Assembly: GCA_963422775.4 (NCBI GenBank)
Contig: CAUJSJ030000037.1
Location: forward strand, 124,001-188,000
DNA length: 64,000 nucleotides
DNA from: Pelomonas sp963422775
GTDB lineage: Bacteria; Pseudomonadota; Gammaproteobacteria; Burkholderiales; Burkholderiaceae_C
Direction: 5' to 3'
The position numbers and the translations under genes were made by a program. The notes beneath the pieces are model-generated. The model was not told the DNA's origin, did not search any database, and was given only the letters and a program-made list of their open reading frames with translations. This document shows positions 42,160 through 51,306 of the stretch, piece after piece. Position 1 is the first letter of the stretch. Each line of letters opens with the position of its first letter.

Positions 42160-44868
42160 ATGGACAACCATTTCCTGACACCACTGTTCATGCCCCGTTC
42201 GGTGGTCGTCTTCGCCGGCCCGCCGGACGAGCCCGAGCGCCAGACCCGCCAGGCCCGCGTGCTGCGCGCCGCGCTGGCCGCCGCCCCCGGTGCCCACCCG
42301 CCGCAGTTCCTTCATGGCGACACGACGGGCACGCTCGGCGAGCTGGCGCGCTCGCGGGCCGACCTGGCCATCATCGCGCTGCCGCCCGAGGAGATTGCCG
42401 CGGCGCTGGAGGTGGCGGGCCGCATCGCCTGCCGCTCGGCACTGATCGTCAGCGACGGCGTGGAGCCCGAGCAGGCCGCCCAGCTCAAACGCATCGCGCG
42501 CCGCGAGGGCGTGCACCTGCTGGGCCCCAACTGCCTGGGTTTCCAGCGCCCGCACCTCCAACTCAACGCGAGCGCCGCCGGCCCGCTGGCGGCCGAGGGG
42601 TCGCTGGCGCTCGTCTCACAGTCCGGCGCGCTGACGTCGGCCATGCTGGACTGGGCGCAGCAGAATCACGTCGGCTTCAGCCAGGTCGTGTCGCTCGGCC
42701 CGAACGCGGCCGTGGACCTGGCCCAGGTGCTGGACTTCCTCGCCAGCGACGCGCGCACGCAGAGCATCGTCGTCTACCTGGAAGGCATCTCCAGCGCCCG
42801 CCGCTTCATGAGCGCGCTGCGCTCGGCGGCGCATGCCAAGCCGGTGGTCGTGCTGAAGGCCGGCCGGCGCAGCGCCGGCAACGAGGCCGCACTGACGCAT
42901 TGCCGCGCCATCGTCGGCAGCGACGACGTCTTCGACGCCGCGCTGCGCCGCGCCGGCGCGGTGCGCGTGCGCAGCTTCGTCGAGCTCTTCTCGGCCGCCA
43001 AATGCCTGGCGGCGCGCTACCGGCCGGTGGGCAAGCGCCTGGCCATCGTCACCAACGGTGGCGGGCCCGGCGTGCTGGCGGCGGACTGGGTCTGCGAGAT
43101 CGGCCTGCAGCTCGGCCGCCTGTCGCCCGACGGCGCACGCGCGCTCTCGCCGCAGTTGCCGCGGCGCGCTTCGCTGGCCGACCTGGTCGACCTGTCGGCC
43201 GAAGCCACGCCGGAACACTTCCGCCTCGCGCTGGAAGCCGCCGCGGCCGACCCGGCCATCGACGGCGTGCTGGCCGTCTACGCGCCGCAGATCGGCTCCG
43301 ACGCCGCCGACGTGGCGCGCGCCGTCGTCGCGGCCAAGGCGGCCACGGCCAAGCCGCTGCTGGGCTGCTGGATGGGCGACGCCTCCGTGCAGGAGGCGCG
43401 CCGCGTGCTCAACGACGGCGGCATCGCCAATTTCCGCACGCCCGAGGCGGCCGTGGGCGCCTTCGGCAACATCGCGTCGTTCTACGCCAACCAGCAGCTG
43501 CTGCTGCAGGCGCCGCCGCCGATGTCCAACCTCGCGCTGCCCGACGTGGAGGCCGCGCGGCTGCTGATCGAGAGCGTGCTGGCCGAGCGCCGGCGCACGC
43601 TGACCGAGATGGAGAGCAAGGCGCTGCTCGCGGCCTTCCACATTCCGGTCACGCAGACCGTGCTGGCCCGCAGCGCCAACGAGGCCATGATGCTGGCCAC
43701 GCAAATGGGCTTTCCCGTCGCGTTGAAGATCGACTCGCCGGACATCCCGCACAAGAGCGACGTGCAGGGCGTGGCGCTGAACATCCAGAGCGGCGCCGCC
43801 GCGCGCGACACCTTCAACGAGATGGTGGCGCGCGTGAAACGGTTGCAGCCGCTGGCGCGCATCAACGGCGTGACGGTGCAGAAGATGGCCCGCGCGCACA
43901 GAGGCCGGGGAGGCCACGAGGTCTGCGTCGGCCTGGTGACCGACGAGGCCTTCGGGCCGACCATCGTCTTCGGCGCCGGTGGCACGATGATCGAACTGAT
44001 CGCCGACCGCGCGATGGAGCTGCCGCCGCTGAACCAGTTCCTGGCCCGCCGCCTCATCGAGCGCGCTCGCATCGCCGAGACCTTGACGGTGGGCTGGCAG
44101 GGTGGGCCGCCGGCCGACCTGGAGGCGCTGGAGCGGGTGTTGCTGCGTGTCAGCGAGATGGTGTGCGAGTTCCCGCAGCTGCGCGAGATGGACATCAATC
44201 CGCTGATCGTCGACGAGACCGGCGCCGTCGCTGTGGACGCGCGCATCGTGCTGCAGCCGGGGCAGCAGGCCGGCAGCCCGCGCGCCTTCGACTATCCGCA
44301 CCTGGCCATCCTGCCCTACCCGGCGCGCTTCGAGCAGGTCTGGCCGCTGGCCGGCGGCGGCGAGGTGACCGTGCGCCCCGTGCGGCCCGACGACGCGCAG
44401 ATGCTGCAGGATCTGGTGCGGGGGCTCAAGCCCGAGAGCCGCTACTTCCGCTTCGCCAGCGCGATTCGGGAGCTGCCGCCAGGGCTGCTGGCGCGCCTCA
44501 CGCTGATCGACTACGACCGCGAGATGGCGCTGGTGGCCGTCTTCACCGAACGCACCGCGCGCGACGACGGCGGCTTCGACGAGGTCGAGCGCATCGTCGG
44601 CGTGTCGCGCATCATCACCAACCCGGACCATACGAGCTGCGAGTTCAGCCTGCTGGTGGCCGACGACTTCGGCGGCAAGGGCCTGGGCTCGCGGCTGATG
44701 GAAGGCATCACCGACGCGGCGCGCGAGAAAGGCCTGGCGGACATCGAGGGCCTGGTGCTGACGAACAACAGCGACATGCTCAAGCTGATGCGCGGCCTCG
44801 GGTTCACGGTCAAGCCCTTCCCCGAGGACCCGGACTTCAAGCTCGTGACGCGCTCACTGCAGGGCTAA
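42160..44868 (+). CDS. Pat-like acyl-CoA synthetase (ADP-forming)/GNAT acetyltransferase fusion
   Basis: ATG 42160 gives 902 residues. The order is CoA-binding domain (about 8-130), succinyl-CoA-ligase-like domain (150-460) with LLGPNCLGF and SQSGAL, ATP-grasp (480-700) with DSPDIPHKSDVQGV, and GNAT (725-895) with the acetyl-CoA site LVADDFGGKGLGSRLM. Pat proteins acetylate and switch off acyl-CoA synthetases. The N-terminal CoA-binding stretch is degenerate (MPRSVVVFAGPPDEPE instead of a GAS-type loop). No Shine-Dalgarno is visible between repeat B and the ATG. Confidence 0.92.
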   Translation: MDNHFLTPLFMPRSVVVFAGPPDEPERQTRQARVLRAALAAAPGAHPPQFLHGDTTGTLGELARSRADLAIIALPPEEIAAALEVAGRIACRSALIVSDGVEPEQAAQLKRIARREGVHLLGPNCLGFQRPHLQLNASAAGPLAAEGSLALVSQSGALTSAMLDWAQQNHVGFSQVVSLGPNAAVDLAQVLDFLASDARTQSIVVYLEGISSARRFMSALRSAAHAKPVVVLKAGRRSAGNEAALTHCRAIVGSDDVFDAALRRAGAVRVRSFVELFSAAKCLAARYRPVGKRLAIVTNGGGPGVLAADWVCEIGLQLGRLSPDGARALSPQLPRRASLADLVDLSAEATPEHFRLALEAAAADPAIDGVLAVYAPQIGSDAADVARAVVAAKAATAKPLLGCWMGDASVQEARRVLNDGGIANFRTPEAAVGAFGNIASFYANQQLLLQAPPPMSNLALPDVEAARLLIESVLAERRRTLTEMESKALLAAFHIPVTQTVLARSANEAMMLATQMGFPVALKIDSPDIPHKSDVQGVALNIQSGAAARDTFNEMVARVKRLQPLARINGVTVQKMARAHRGRGGHEVCVGLVTDEAFGPTIVFGAGGTMIELIADRAMELPPLNQFLARRLIERARIAETLTVGWQGGPPADLEALERVLLRVSEMVCEFPQLREMDINPLIVDETGAVAVDARIVLQPGQQAGSPRAFDYPHLAILPYPARFEQVWPLAGGGEVTVRPVRPDDAQMLQDLVRGLKPESRYFRFASAIRELPPGLLARLTLIDYDREMALVAVFTERTARDDGGFDEVERIVGVSRIITNPDHTSCEFSLLVADDFGGKGLGSRLMEGITDAAREKGLADIEGLVLTNNSDMLKLMRGLGFTVKPFPEDPDFKLVTRSLQG

Positions 44869-45795
44869 CAACCTCTCGGTCAGCAGCGCGAAGAAGCCGT
44901 CTGAATCGATGTGGCGCAGCACCTGCGCGTTGGCGGGCAGGCCGGTCACGGCCCACCAGTCGATGACCGTCATGCCGCGCGTAAGTTCGCTCTGCGTCTC
45001 GATGCGCACGTTGCACTCGCGGCCGGTGAACAGCTCGGGCTTGAGCAGCCAGGCGATGACGCAGGGATCGTGCAGCGGGCCACCGTCCTGGCCGTACTTC
45101 TCTTCATCGAAGCGCTCGAAGAATTCCATCCACGCGGCGACCACGGCACCCACGCGATTGGGCAGCGCGCGGATGGCGTCGATGCGCCGGGCGGTCGTCA
45201 GCGCCTCGTGCGTGACGTCCAGCGGCGCCATCGTGATCGGCACACCGCTGGTGAAGACCTCGTGCGCCGCCTGCGGGTCGACGTAGATGTTGAACTCCGC
45301 CGCCGGCGTCACGTTGCCACCCTCGAAGAAGCCGCCGCCCATCAGCACGATGCGGCGGATGCGCGGCGCGATGTCCGGGGCCTGGCGCAGCGCCAGCGCG
45401 ATGTTGGTCAGCGGCCCGAGTGGGCACAGCGTCACCGTACCGGCCTCGCGTTCGCGCAGCGTCTGGATGATGAAGTCCACCGCGTGGCGCGGGTCCAGCG
45501 CCAGGGTCGGCTCTGGCAGCGCCACGCCGTTCAGGCCGGTGTCGCCATGCACATGCTCGGCGGTGACCAGGGGGACGTCGAGCGGCCGGTCGGCGCCGGC
45601 GCAGATGGGCACGTCGCGCCGGCCGGCCAACTCCATGACCTTGCGGGCATTCAGCGTGGTCAGCGCCAGCGGCACGTTGCCGGCGACGGTGGTCACGCCC
45701 AGCAGCTCCAGCTCGGGCGAGGCGGCGGCCAGCAGCAAGGCGATCGCGTCGTCCTGGCCGGGATCGGTGTCGATGATGATGGGCAGGCGGTTCAT
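44854..45795 (-). CDS. Inosine-uridine nucleoside hydrolase
   Basis: This 313-residue enzyme has the calcium-binding N-terminus PIIIDTDPGQDDAIALLLA, GDTGLNGVALPEP, LCPLGPLTNIALAL, MGGGFFEGGNVTPAAEFNIYVDP and HDPCVIAWLL. It cleaves the N-glycosidic bond of nucleosides (RihA/RihB-like). It overlaps the 3' end of the Pat-like gene by 15 bases. The start overlaps the end of the FAH-family gene by four bases. Confidence 0.96.
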   Translation of the reverse strand: MNRLPIIIDTDPGQDDAIALLLAAASPELELLGVTTVAGNVPLALTTLNARKVMELAGRRDVPICAGADRPLDVPLVTAEHVHGDTGLNGVALPEPTLALDPRHAVDFIIQTLREREAGTVTLCPLGPLTNIALALRQAPDIAPRIRRIVLMGGGFFEGGNVTPAAEFNIYVDPQAAHEVFTSGVPITMAPLDVTHEALTTARRIDAIRALPNRVGAVVAAWMEFFERFDEEKYGQDGGPLHDPCVIAWLLKPELFTGRECNVRIETQSELTRGMTVIDWWAVTGLPANAQVLRHIDSDGFFALLTERLLALQ

Positions 45796-46565
45796 GGCGG
45801 GGCGGGGGCAATGTCGAGGTCGATGGCGCCGAACAGGCTGGCGCCTTCGACGGTCTTGAGGTCCAGGTGCAGCGCATCGCCGGCCGCGAGGGCCAGATCC
45901 AGCGCGCCAAGGGCTGCGCCGCCGACCTGGCCCGCCCGCAACGCGCGCAGCCTTGCCAGGCGAGCCAAGGCCTCGCCAGCGGCGGCAGCCACATCGCGCG
46001 GCGCCTGCTTGCTGCCGTTGTGCAGCACGTGCAGACGCGCCTGCAGGCGACCGGCGCTCCATGCGCTGCCGAGTTCGTCGGGCGTGACGGCCACCGGCGC
46101 GCATTGCGTGGCGACCAGCTCGCCGTCAATGCGCCAGTCCACCGCGAACGTCAACAGGCGCAGCGCATCCAGCGCCGCAGCGGTGTCGCTGGCAGCAGCC
46201 AGGTCGCCGCTGATGGCAGCCAACACGGCCTGGCCTTGGGCCGGCGCGCGCAAGGGCTGGCCCGGCGCCGAGAAGCTGCCGGCTTCACGCTGCACGCCGC
46301 CCCCGGCGTCGACGACCGCCCAGCCGTAGGCGCGCGGCAGCGGCGCCAGGCACTTGTCGGGCTCGAAGGCAAAGGCGTGGCGCAGCTTGCCGTGGTTGAG
46401 CTGCACGGCGAGGTCTTCGAGCTGGGGCGAGATGAAGCCCCAGTCGTCCAGGACCTGTTGCAGCCGCGTGGCGATGCCGGTCGCGTAGTGGGCCTGGGTC
46501 AGGTCGCGCGACACGACGACGAGATGGCCGTCGCGCGAACCGTCGGCGTAGCTGGCGAGTTTCAT
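45792..46565 (-). CDS. Fumarylacetoacetate-hydrolase-family-like protein, divergent
   Basis: The 257 residues begin MKLASYADGSRDGHLVVVSRDL, the usual start of bacterial FAH-type proteins of ~330 residues, and end LHLDLKTVEGASLFGAIDLDIA. The middle is short and lacks the clear metal-binding ExE...D set, so catalysis is doubtful. It is translationally coupled to the nucleoside hydrolase and shares its start region with the divergent DUF3108 gene. Confidence 0.65.
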   Translation of the reverse strand: MKLASYADGSRDGHLVVVSRDLTQAHYATGIATRLQQVLDDWGFISPQLEDLAVQLNHGKLRHAFAFEPDKCLAPLPRAYGWAVVDAGGGVQREAGSFSAPGQPLRAPAQGQAVLAAISGDLAAASDTAAALDALRLLTFAVDWRIDGELVATQCAPVAVTPDELGSAWSAGRLQARLHVLHNGSKQAPRDVAAAAGEALARLARLRALRAGQVGGAALGALDLALAAGDALHLDLKTVEGASLFGAIDLDIAPAPP

Positions 46566-46629
46566 GAGCGGAAAGCGAAGAAGCGGGGAAGTGCCGGGGA
46601 AGTGCCGGGGAAGATGGCAGCATTGTGCG

Positions 46630-47523
46630 ATGCGCGCTCACCTCCATCCTCCCCGCGCCGCCCTGCTCGCGCTGGCGGCCAGCCTGCTCGCCCATGCGGC
46701 GCTGCTGGGCGGCGAGCGGGCGCGCGAGGACGCCACCCGCCCGGCGCGGGCCGTCAGCGTGGCGCTGCTGCAGCCGCCCAGCCTGCCGATGGTTCTGCCC
46801 GAGCCGGCGGCGGCCGTGCTGCCGGCACCCCAGGCTCGCTCGCCCCGGCCCAGCGCAAAGCCGCTCCTGCCGGCCGTGGACACGCCGACCCGGGTGCCCG
46901 ACGCACCGCTGCTGCGCCTGGCCGGCCCCGCGGCCTGGCAGTACCGGTTGCGCCAGGGCGGCCAGGACGGCGAGGCGGTGCTGGAATGGCGCCCAGAAAT
47001 CGACGGCCGCTACAGCCTGCGCCTGACGCGGCGCATCGGCGAGCGCGCCCTGCCCGCGTGGGAGAGCCTGGGCCACACCGGCAGCACAGGCCTGGCGCCC
47101 GAGCGCTTCGCGCTGCAACGCGGCGGCCAGGATCGCCAGGCCGTCAATTTCGACACGGACGAGCGGCGCGTCAGCTTCTCGGCCAGCCCGGCCCGGCTGG
47201 ATCTGCCCGAGGGCACGCAGGATCGTCTGTCCTGGTGGCTGCAGCTCGCCGCCCTGGTTCAGGCAGCGCCAGCGCCGGGCGGGCGGTGGCGGATCTGGGT
47301 GGCGGGGCTGCGCGGGGAGCTGCGGGAATGGGTCTTCGAAACCGTGGCCGCAGAGCCGGACGACGCCGGCACCCTGCATCTGCGCCGCCAACCGCTGGGG
47401 GAACGCGACCCTGGCGTCGAGCTGTGGCTGGACCCCAATCGCGGCTACTGGCCAGTTCGCCTGCGTCAGGGCGACCCGGAAACGCGCGGTTTCGAGATCC
47501 TTCTGTCCGACGTGAACTCCTGA
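46630..47523 (+). CDS. DUF3108 protein
   Basis: ATG 46630 is preferred over 46564 because it starts directly at the membrane segment (PPRAALLALAASLLAHAALLGG). The 297 residues then have a Pro-rich linker and a DUF3108 beta-rich periplasmic domain (about 95-295) with WQYRLRQGGQDGEAVLEW and RFALQRGG. Function unknown. Confidence 0.82.
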   Translation: MRAHLHPPRAALLALAASLLAHAALLGGERAREDATRPARAVSVALLQPPSLPMVLPEPAAAVLPAPQARSPRPSAKPLLPAVDTPTRVPDAPLLRLAGPAAWQYRLRQGGQDGEAVLEWRPEIDGRYSLRLTRRIGERALPAWESLGHTGSTGLAPERFALQRGGQDRQAVNFDTDERRVSFSASPARLDLPEGTQDRLSWWLQLAALVQAAPAPGGRWRIWVAGLRGELREWVFETVAAEPDDAGTLHLRRQPLGERDPGVELWLDPNRGYWPVRLRQGDPETRGFEILLSDVNS

Positions 47524-47645
47524 CGCTTCCTACACGTTGTCGGCACTGGGGATGACCCGAACAACAGGGCGTTCTGCCAGTATCTGACCCAGCGAGGCTT
47601 GAAACGACCGGCCTCACCCGCAGTTGAAGCTTTCAGGAGAACTCC

Positions 47646-47927
47646 ATGCACATGCTCTACAACTCCGACAGCTTCATCGTCGTCCAGTTCGACGTTCCGA
47701 CTGCGGAGCTGCAGGCTGTCGAGGCCGGTCCGCAGATCAACCGCGGCGGCTTCGAGATCGTGGACAAGTTCGCCCGCAAGGAAATCTTCATCGAGGGCGC
47801 GTTGGCCGAATCCTTCCAGCAAGGCGTCCAGGCCCTCATCGACGAAGGCGAGCCGTCCGAGGATGACCTCGATGCCTTCATCGAGCGCTACGCGGTGATG
47901 GGCCAGCAGCCGGTCGTGATGCACTGA
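47646..47927 (+). CDS. DUF3567 protein
   Basis: This 93-residue protein (MHMLYNSDSFIVVQFDVP...GGFEIVDKFARKEIFIEGALAESF...) is a compact family found almost only in Burkholderiales. It has no known function and is cytoplasmic. CAGGAG precedes the ATG. Confidence 0.92.
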   Translation: MHMLYNSDSFIVVQFDVPTAELQAVEAGPQINRGGFEIVDKFARKEIFIEGALAESFQQGVQALIDEGEPSEDDLDAFIERYAVMGQQPVVMH

Positions 47928-48020
47928 ACGATTTGTGGGTTCGGTGACGCATTGATTCGCCGCCAACCCTGATACAAGATGGGTTCGCGCCGGCTGCCAT
48001 AGCCGCGCAAGGAGCCATCG

Positions 48021-50327
48021 ATGGTGAAGCGAGCCGCCGCAGAGACAGCCTCCCGGGCCAGCGCCCGCGTGCTGCCCTCGCCCGGCCTGGACAGCGCCCC
48101 GGTGCTGGACCGCATGTGCTCCCAGTTCGTGCTGACGCTGACCGTCAGGCATGCCGGCCGTTTCAACCTGCGGCGCGACTTCAACGGCCTGCTGTCCTTC
48201 ACGGGCCGCCACCTCGTCTGGCCCACCCGCGTGCTGCAACGGTTGCGCGGCTACCTCGCCCAACGCTGCGCCGGCAATGAGCTGTGGCGCGGCCACGAGG
48301 GCTTGAGTGACGAGGCCTTCCTCGAACGCTTCGGGCAGTGGAGCGGCCCTTTCTCCGAAGGCACGCTGTTCTTCTACCTCGACGAATACGTCAAGGATGC
48401 GCCCAAGGACATGATGGCCCTGCTCGCCACGACCTGCGAGCACCTGGATCGCCAGCTCAAGCGCGAGTCGACACTGGTCGAGAAGAACATCGCCGCCCTG
48501 GGCACGCTGCTGCAGCTCAACCCCGCCGAGCGCGCCATCCTGCTGTACGGCACGCTGGCCCGCTACCAGCGCGAGCTGCGCGGGGCGCTCGTCGAGTTCA
48601 AGGTCAACACGGCGCAGGAGGCCTTCGCGGCCATCGCCGCGGTCGCGGGCGTTGACGAGCGCGAGGTGGCCGAGGCGTTGCGCGCCGGTTCGCGGCTGGA
48701 ACGCATCGGCATGGTCGAGAACCTGATCTCCGAGCACAACATCACCGACCTGGCCGACCTGATGAAGGTCAGCGATCAACTGCCCCCGGTGCTGATGCGC
48801 GAGTACCAGGGCCCGCACGACCTGATGGCGGTGTTCACGCGCCCGGCCACGTTGAGCACGCTGGGCGCGCAGGACTTCCATTTCGTGGCCGAGGACCTGG
48901 GCCTGCTGCAAGGCCTGCTGCGCCAGGCCGTCGCCACGCACTCGGCCGGCGTCAACGTGCTGCTCTACGGCCCGCCGGGCACGGGCAAGACCGAACTCGC
49001 CAAGGTAGCCGCCGCGGCCGCGGGGCTGGATCTGTACGAGGTGGAGTACGCCGACCGCGACGGCAACTCGCTGTCCGGCCGTGACCGCTACCGCTCGCTG
49101 CAGATCAGCCAGGTGTTCCTGAAGGCCAGCGCGAACGTGGCCCTGCTGTTCGACGAGGTGGAGGACGTGTTCCCGCCGCTGTCCAGCGACACCGCGTCGC
49201 TGCTGAGCCGCCTGGACGCCAGCGCGGATGGCGGCGTGGGCAACTCGGTCAGCGGCAAGGCCTGGGTCAACCAGATCCTGGAGACCAACCCGGTGCCGGT
49301 GATCTGGGTCACCAACCGCATCGAGCAGATCGACCCGGCGTTCCGGCGGCGCTTCCAGTACCACCTGGAGCTGAAGTCGCCGCCGCCGGGTGCGCGCCGT
49401 GGCCTGGTGGCGAAGTCGCTCGGCGAGGTCATCGTCAGCGAAGCTTTCGTCGGCAAGCTGGCCGAGCGGCCCGGTCTGACGCCGGCGCAGATCCGCACCG
49501 CGGTGCGCTTCGCGCAGCTGGCCGGTGGCGCCAACGACGCCGAGAAGCTCATCGAGCGCCAACTGCAGAACGCCGACAAGGCCCTGGGCCGCGACGCCGC
49601 CGCGAGCATCGCGCGCCCCTGCGTGACGAGCTATGCGCTGGACCTGCTGAACTGCGAAAGCCGCTTCGAGATCCCGCGCATCGTCGAGGCGCTGCGCCGC
49701 AAGGGTAGCGGGCAGCTGTGCTTCTACGGCCCGCCCGGCAGCGGCAAGACCGCCCTGGCCGAACACATCGCCCAGGCCCTGGACCGGCCGCTGATGGTCA
49801 AGCGCGCCAGCGACATCGCCAGCAAGTTCGTCGGCGAGACCGAGCAGAACATGGCGCGCATGTTCGAGATGGCGCAGACCGAAGGCGCCGTGTTGCTGCT
49901 GGATGAGGCCGACAGTTTTTTGCGCAGCCGCAAGCGTGCCGAGCGCAGCTATGAGGTCAGCGAGGTCAACGAGATGCTGGCTGGCATGGAGCGCTTCAGC
50001 GGGCTGTTCATCTGCACGACCAATCTCTTCGACGACCTGGACGAAGCGGCACTGCGGCGCTTCGCGTTCAAGATCCGCTTCAAGGCGCTGAGGCCGGAGC
50101 AGCGCGTGGCGATGTTCGAGCGCGAGGCGGGTGAGGCGCCGACCGGAGAGCAGCGCTCACGGCTGGTGGGGATGGACTGCCTGACACATGGCGACTTCGC
50201 AGCCGTGAGGCAGCAGGTCGAGATCCTTGGCGAGGCCTTCACGCCGGATGAATTCCTGGCGCAGCTGGAGGCGGAGCATCGGGCGAAGCCGGAGGTGCGG
50301 GAAAGACGAGGGATTGGCTTCCGATGA
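48021..50327 (+). CDS. Double AAA+ ATPase
   Basis: The 768 residues consist of an N-terminal helical region of about 290 residues and two AAA modules. Module one has YGPPGTGKTELAKVAA and VALLFDEVEDVFPPL with arginine-finger-type PAFRRRFQYHLEL. Module two has YGPPGSGKTALAEHIA, SKFVGETEQNMARMFEMA, AVLLLDEADSFLR and AALRRFAFKIRF. The arrangement recalls Cdc48-like unfoldases but with an unrelated N-domain. It is probably a protein-remodelling machine; no partner is encoded nearby. Confidence 0.9.
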   Translation: MVKRAAAETASRASARVLPSPGLDSAPVLDRMCSQFVLTLTVRHAGRFNLRRDFNGLLSFTGRHLVWPTRVLQRLRGYLAQRCAGNELWRGHEGLSDEAFLERFGQWSGPFSEGTLFFYLDEYVKDAPKDMMALLATTCEHLDRQLKRESTLVEKNIAALGTLLQLNPAERAILLYGTLARYQRELRGALVEFKVNTAQEAFAAIAAVAGVDEREVAEALRAGSRLERIGMVENLISEHNITDLADLMKVSDQLPPVLMREYQGPHDLMAVFTRPATLSTLGAQDFHFVAEDLGLLQGLLRQAVATHSAGVNVLLYGPPGTGKTELAKVAAAAAGLDLYEVEYADRDGNSLSGRDRYRSLQISQVFLKASANVALLFDEVEDVFPPLSSDTASLLSRLDASADGGVGNSVSGKAWVNQILETNPVPVIWVTNRIEQIDPAFRRRFQYHLELKSPPPGARRGLVAKSLGEVIVSEAFVGKLAERPGLTPAQIRTAVRFAQLAGGANDAEKLIERQLQNADKALGRDAAASIARPCVTSYALDLLNCESRFEIPRIVEALRRKGSGQLCFYGPPGSGKTALAEHIAQALDRPLMVKRASDIASKFVGETEQNMARMFEMAQTEGAVLLLDEADSFLRSRKRAERSYEVSEVNEMLAGMERFSGLFICTTNLFDDLDEAALRRFAFKIRFKALRPEQRVAMFEREAGEAPTGEQRSRLVGMDCLTHGDFAAVRQQVEILGEAFTPDEFLAQLEAEHRAKPEVRERRGIGFR

Positions 50328-50329
50328 CG

Positions 50330-50824
50330 TCAGGGCGCGTGCAAGTCTGGCTCACCAGAGCCGCTGAGCACGCGAGCCTCACGGACCAGTTGCACTCCCT
50401 TCGGCAATGCAATCGTGATGGCGTCTACGGTGTAGACGTGGTGGATGTAGCCAATCTCGTTTTGGCTAGACACCACTAATACGCGTCCGAGCTGCTTGGC
50501 AACAAACTTCATCCCCCACTTGGCAGCCGGCGTCTCCTTCCAGTTGGGATCCGCCGGGTGATATCCCTGAGCGCCGCCGTCCGGCTGGCCAGCGATGGAG
50601 ATTCGCACCGTTTCTGCTACCACTAACTGCGCCTTTTCGGCGTTTGCTGATCTCAATACGACGCGATCAATCCCTCGCGCCTCGAATGACTGGACGATTC
50701 GCAAATCGTCAGCGTGAGCGGCTGCGGTCACAAGCGCCATAGCGGGCAGGAGCGCAAGAAGTCTTTGGCTGCCCGCAACGAGTCTGCTGATCAGAGCATT
50801 CGGAAATAGTAGGTCGTCGAACAC
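50330..50824 (-). CDS. Hypothetical secreted protein
   Basis: The start is uncertain: GTG 50824 gives 164 residues with a signal-like segment (RLLALLPAMALVTAAAHADD) and overlaps the end of the GNAT gene by 34 bases. The mature part has IVQSFEARGIDRVVLRSANA and QPDGGAQGYHPADPNWKETP. GC content is lower than that of the neighbours. No family is recognised. Confidence 0.6.
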   Translation of the reverse strand: MFDDLLFPNALISRLVAGSQRLLALLPAMALVTAAAHADDLRIVQSFEARGIDRVVLRSANAEKAQLVVAETVRISIAGQPDGGAQGYHPADPNWKETPAAKWGMKFVAKQLGRVLVVSSQNEIGYIHHVYTVDAITIALPKGVQLVREARVLSGSGEPDLHAP

Positions 50825-51306
50825 AGTGCGCCCTCCGGCATCAAAGCGTAGTCCGGAATATCCCCCACCTTCCGCCATCCCAGCCGCTCATAAACACGCG
50901 ACGCATCACTGCCCGTGACGGTGTCCAGCACAAGCGTCGTCTTGCCCAGCTCACGCGCCCTCGCCTCCAGCGCTCGCAGCAGCCGCTCGGCCACACCCTG
51001 GCGACGCATGCGGCGGTGGACGAGCATCTTGCTGACGTCCGCGCGGTGGGGCTGGTTGTCTGGCAAGTCGACGACGAGGGACAGCGTGCCGCAGATGCGG
51101 CCAGCCCCGTCCTCTGCGACGAAGAGGTGGCGCTCGCCCGCCGCAACGCTCGCGGCAGCCTTGCGCCAGAACGCCTCGGGCCGGCCTTCGGCCAGCGGCA
51201 GCATGAAGCCCACCGACGCGCCGCCTTCGACGCAGTCGCGCAGCACCTCGGCCAGTTCGTCCGCACGCGCCAGCGCTTCGGCGCCATCGATTTCTCGGAT
51301 CTTCAT
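50791..51306 (-). CDS. GNAT-family N-acetyltransferase
   Basis: ATG 51306 gives 171 residues. The acetyl-CoA site is VSKMLVHRRMRRQGVAERLLRALE (R/QxxGxG/A-type), and TLVLDTVTGSDASRVYERLGW is the second conserved block. It is coupled by an ATGA overlap to the XRE-cupin regulator, so it is probably controlled by it. Substrate unknown. Confidence 0.93.
   Translation of the reverse strand: MKIREIDGAEALARADELAEVLRDCVEGGASVGFMLPLAEGRPEAFWRKAAASVAAGERHLFVAEDGAGRICGTLSLVVDLPDNQPHRADVSKMLVHRRMRRQGVAERLLRALEARARELGKTTLVLDTVTGSDASRVYERLGWRKVGDIPDYALMPEGALCSTTYYFRML

Noticed and set aside
46590..46615. Tandem GAAGTGCCGGGG units upstream of the DUF3108 gene
   Set aside because: Two to three imperfect units in a promoter region; no evidence of a regulatory array.
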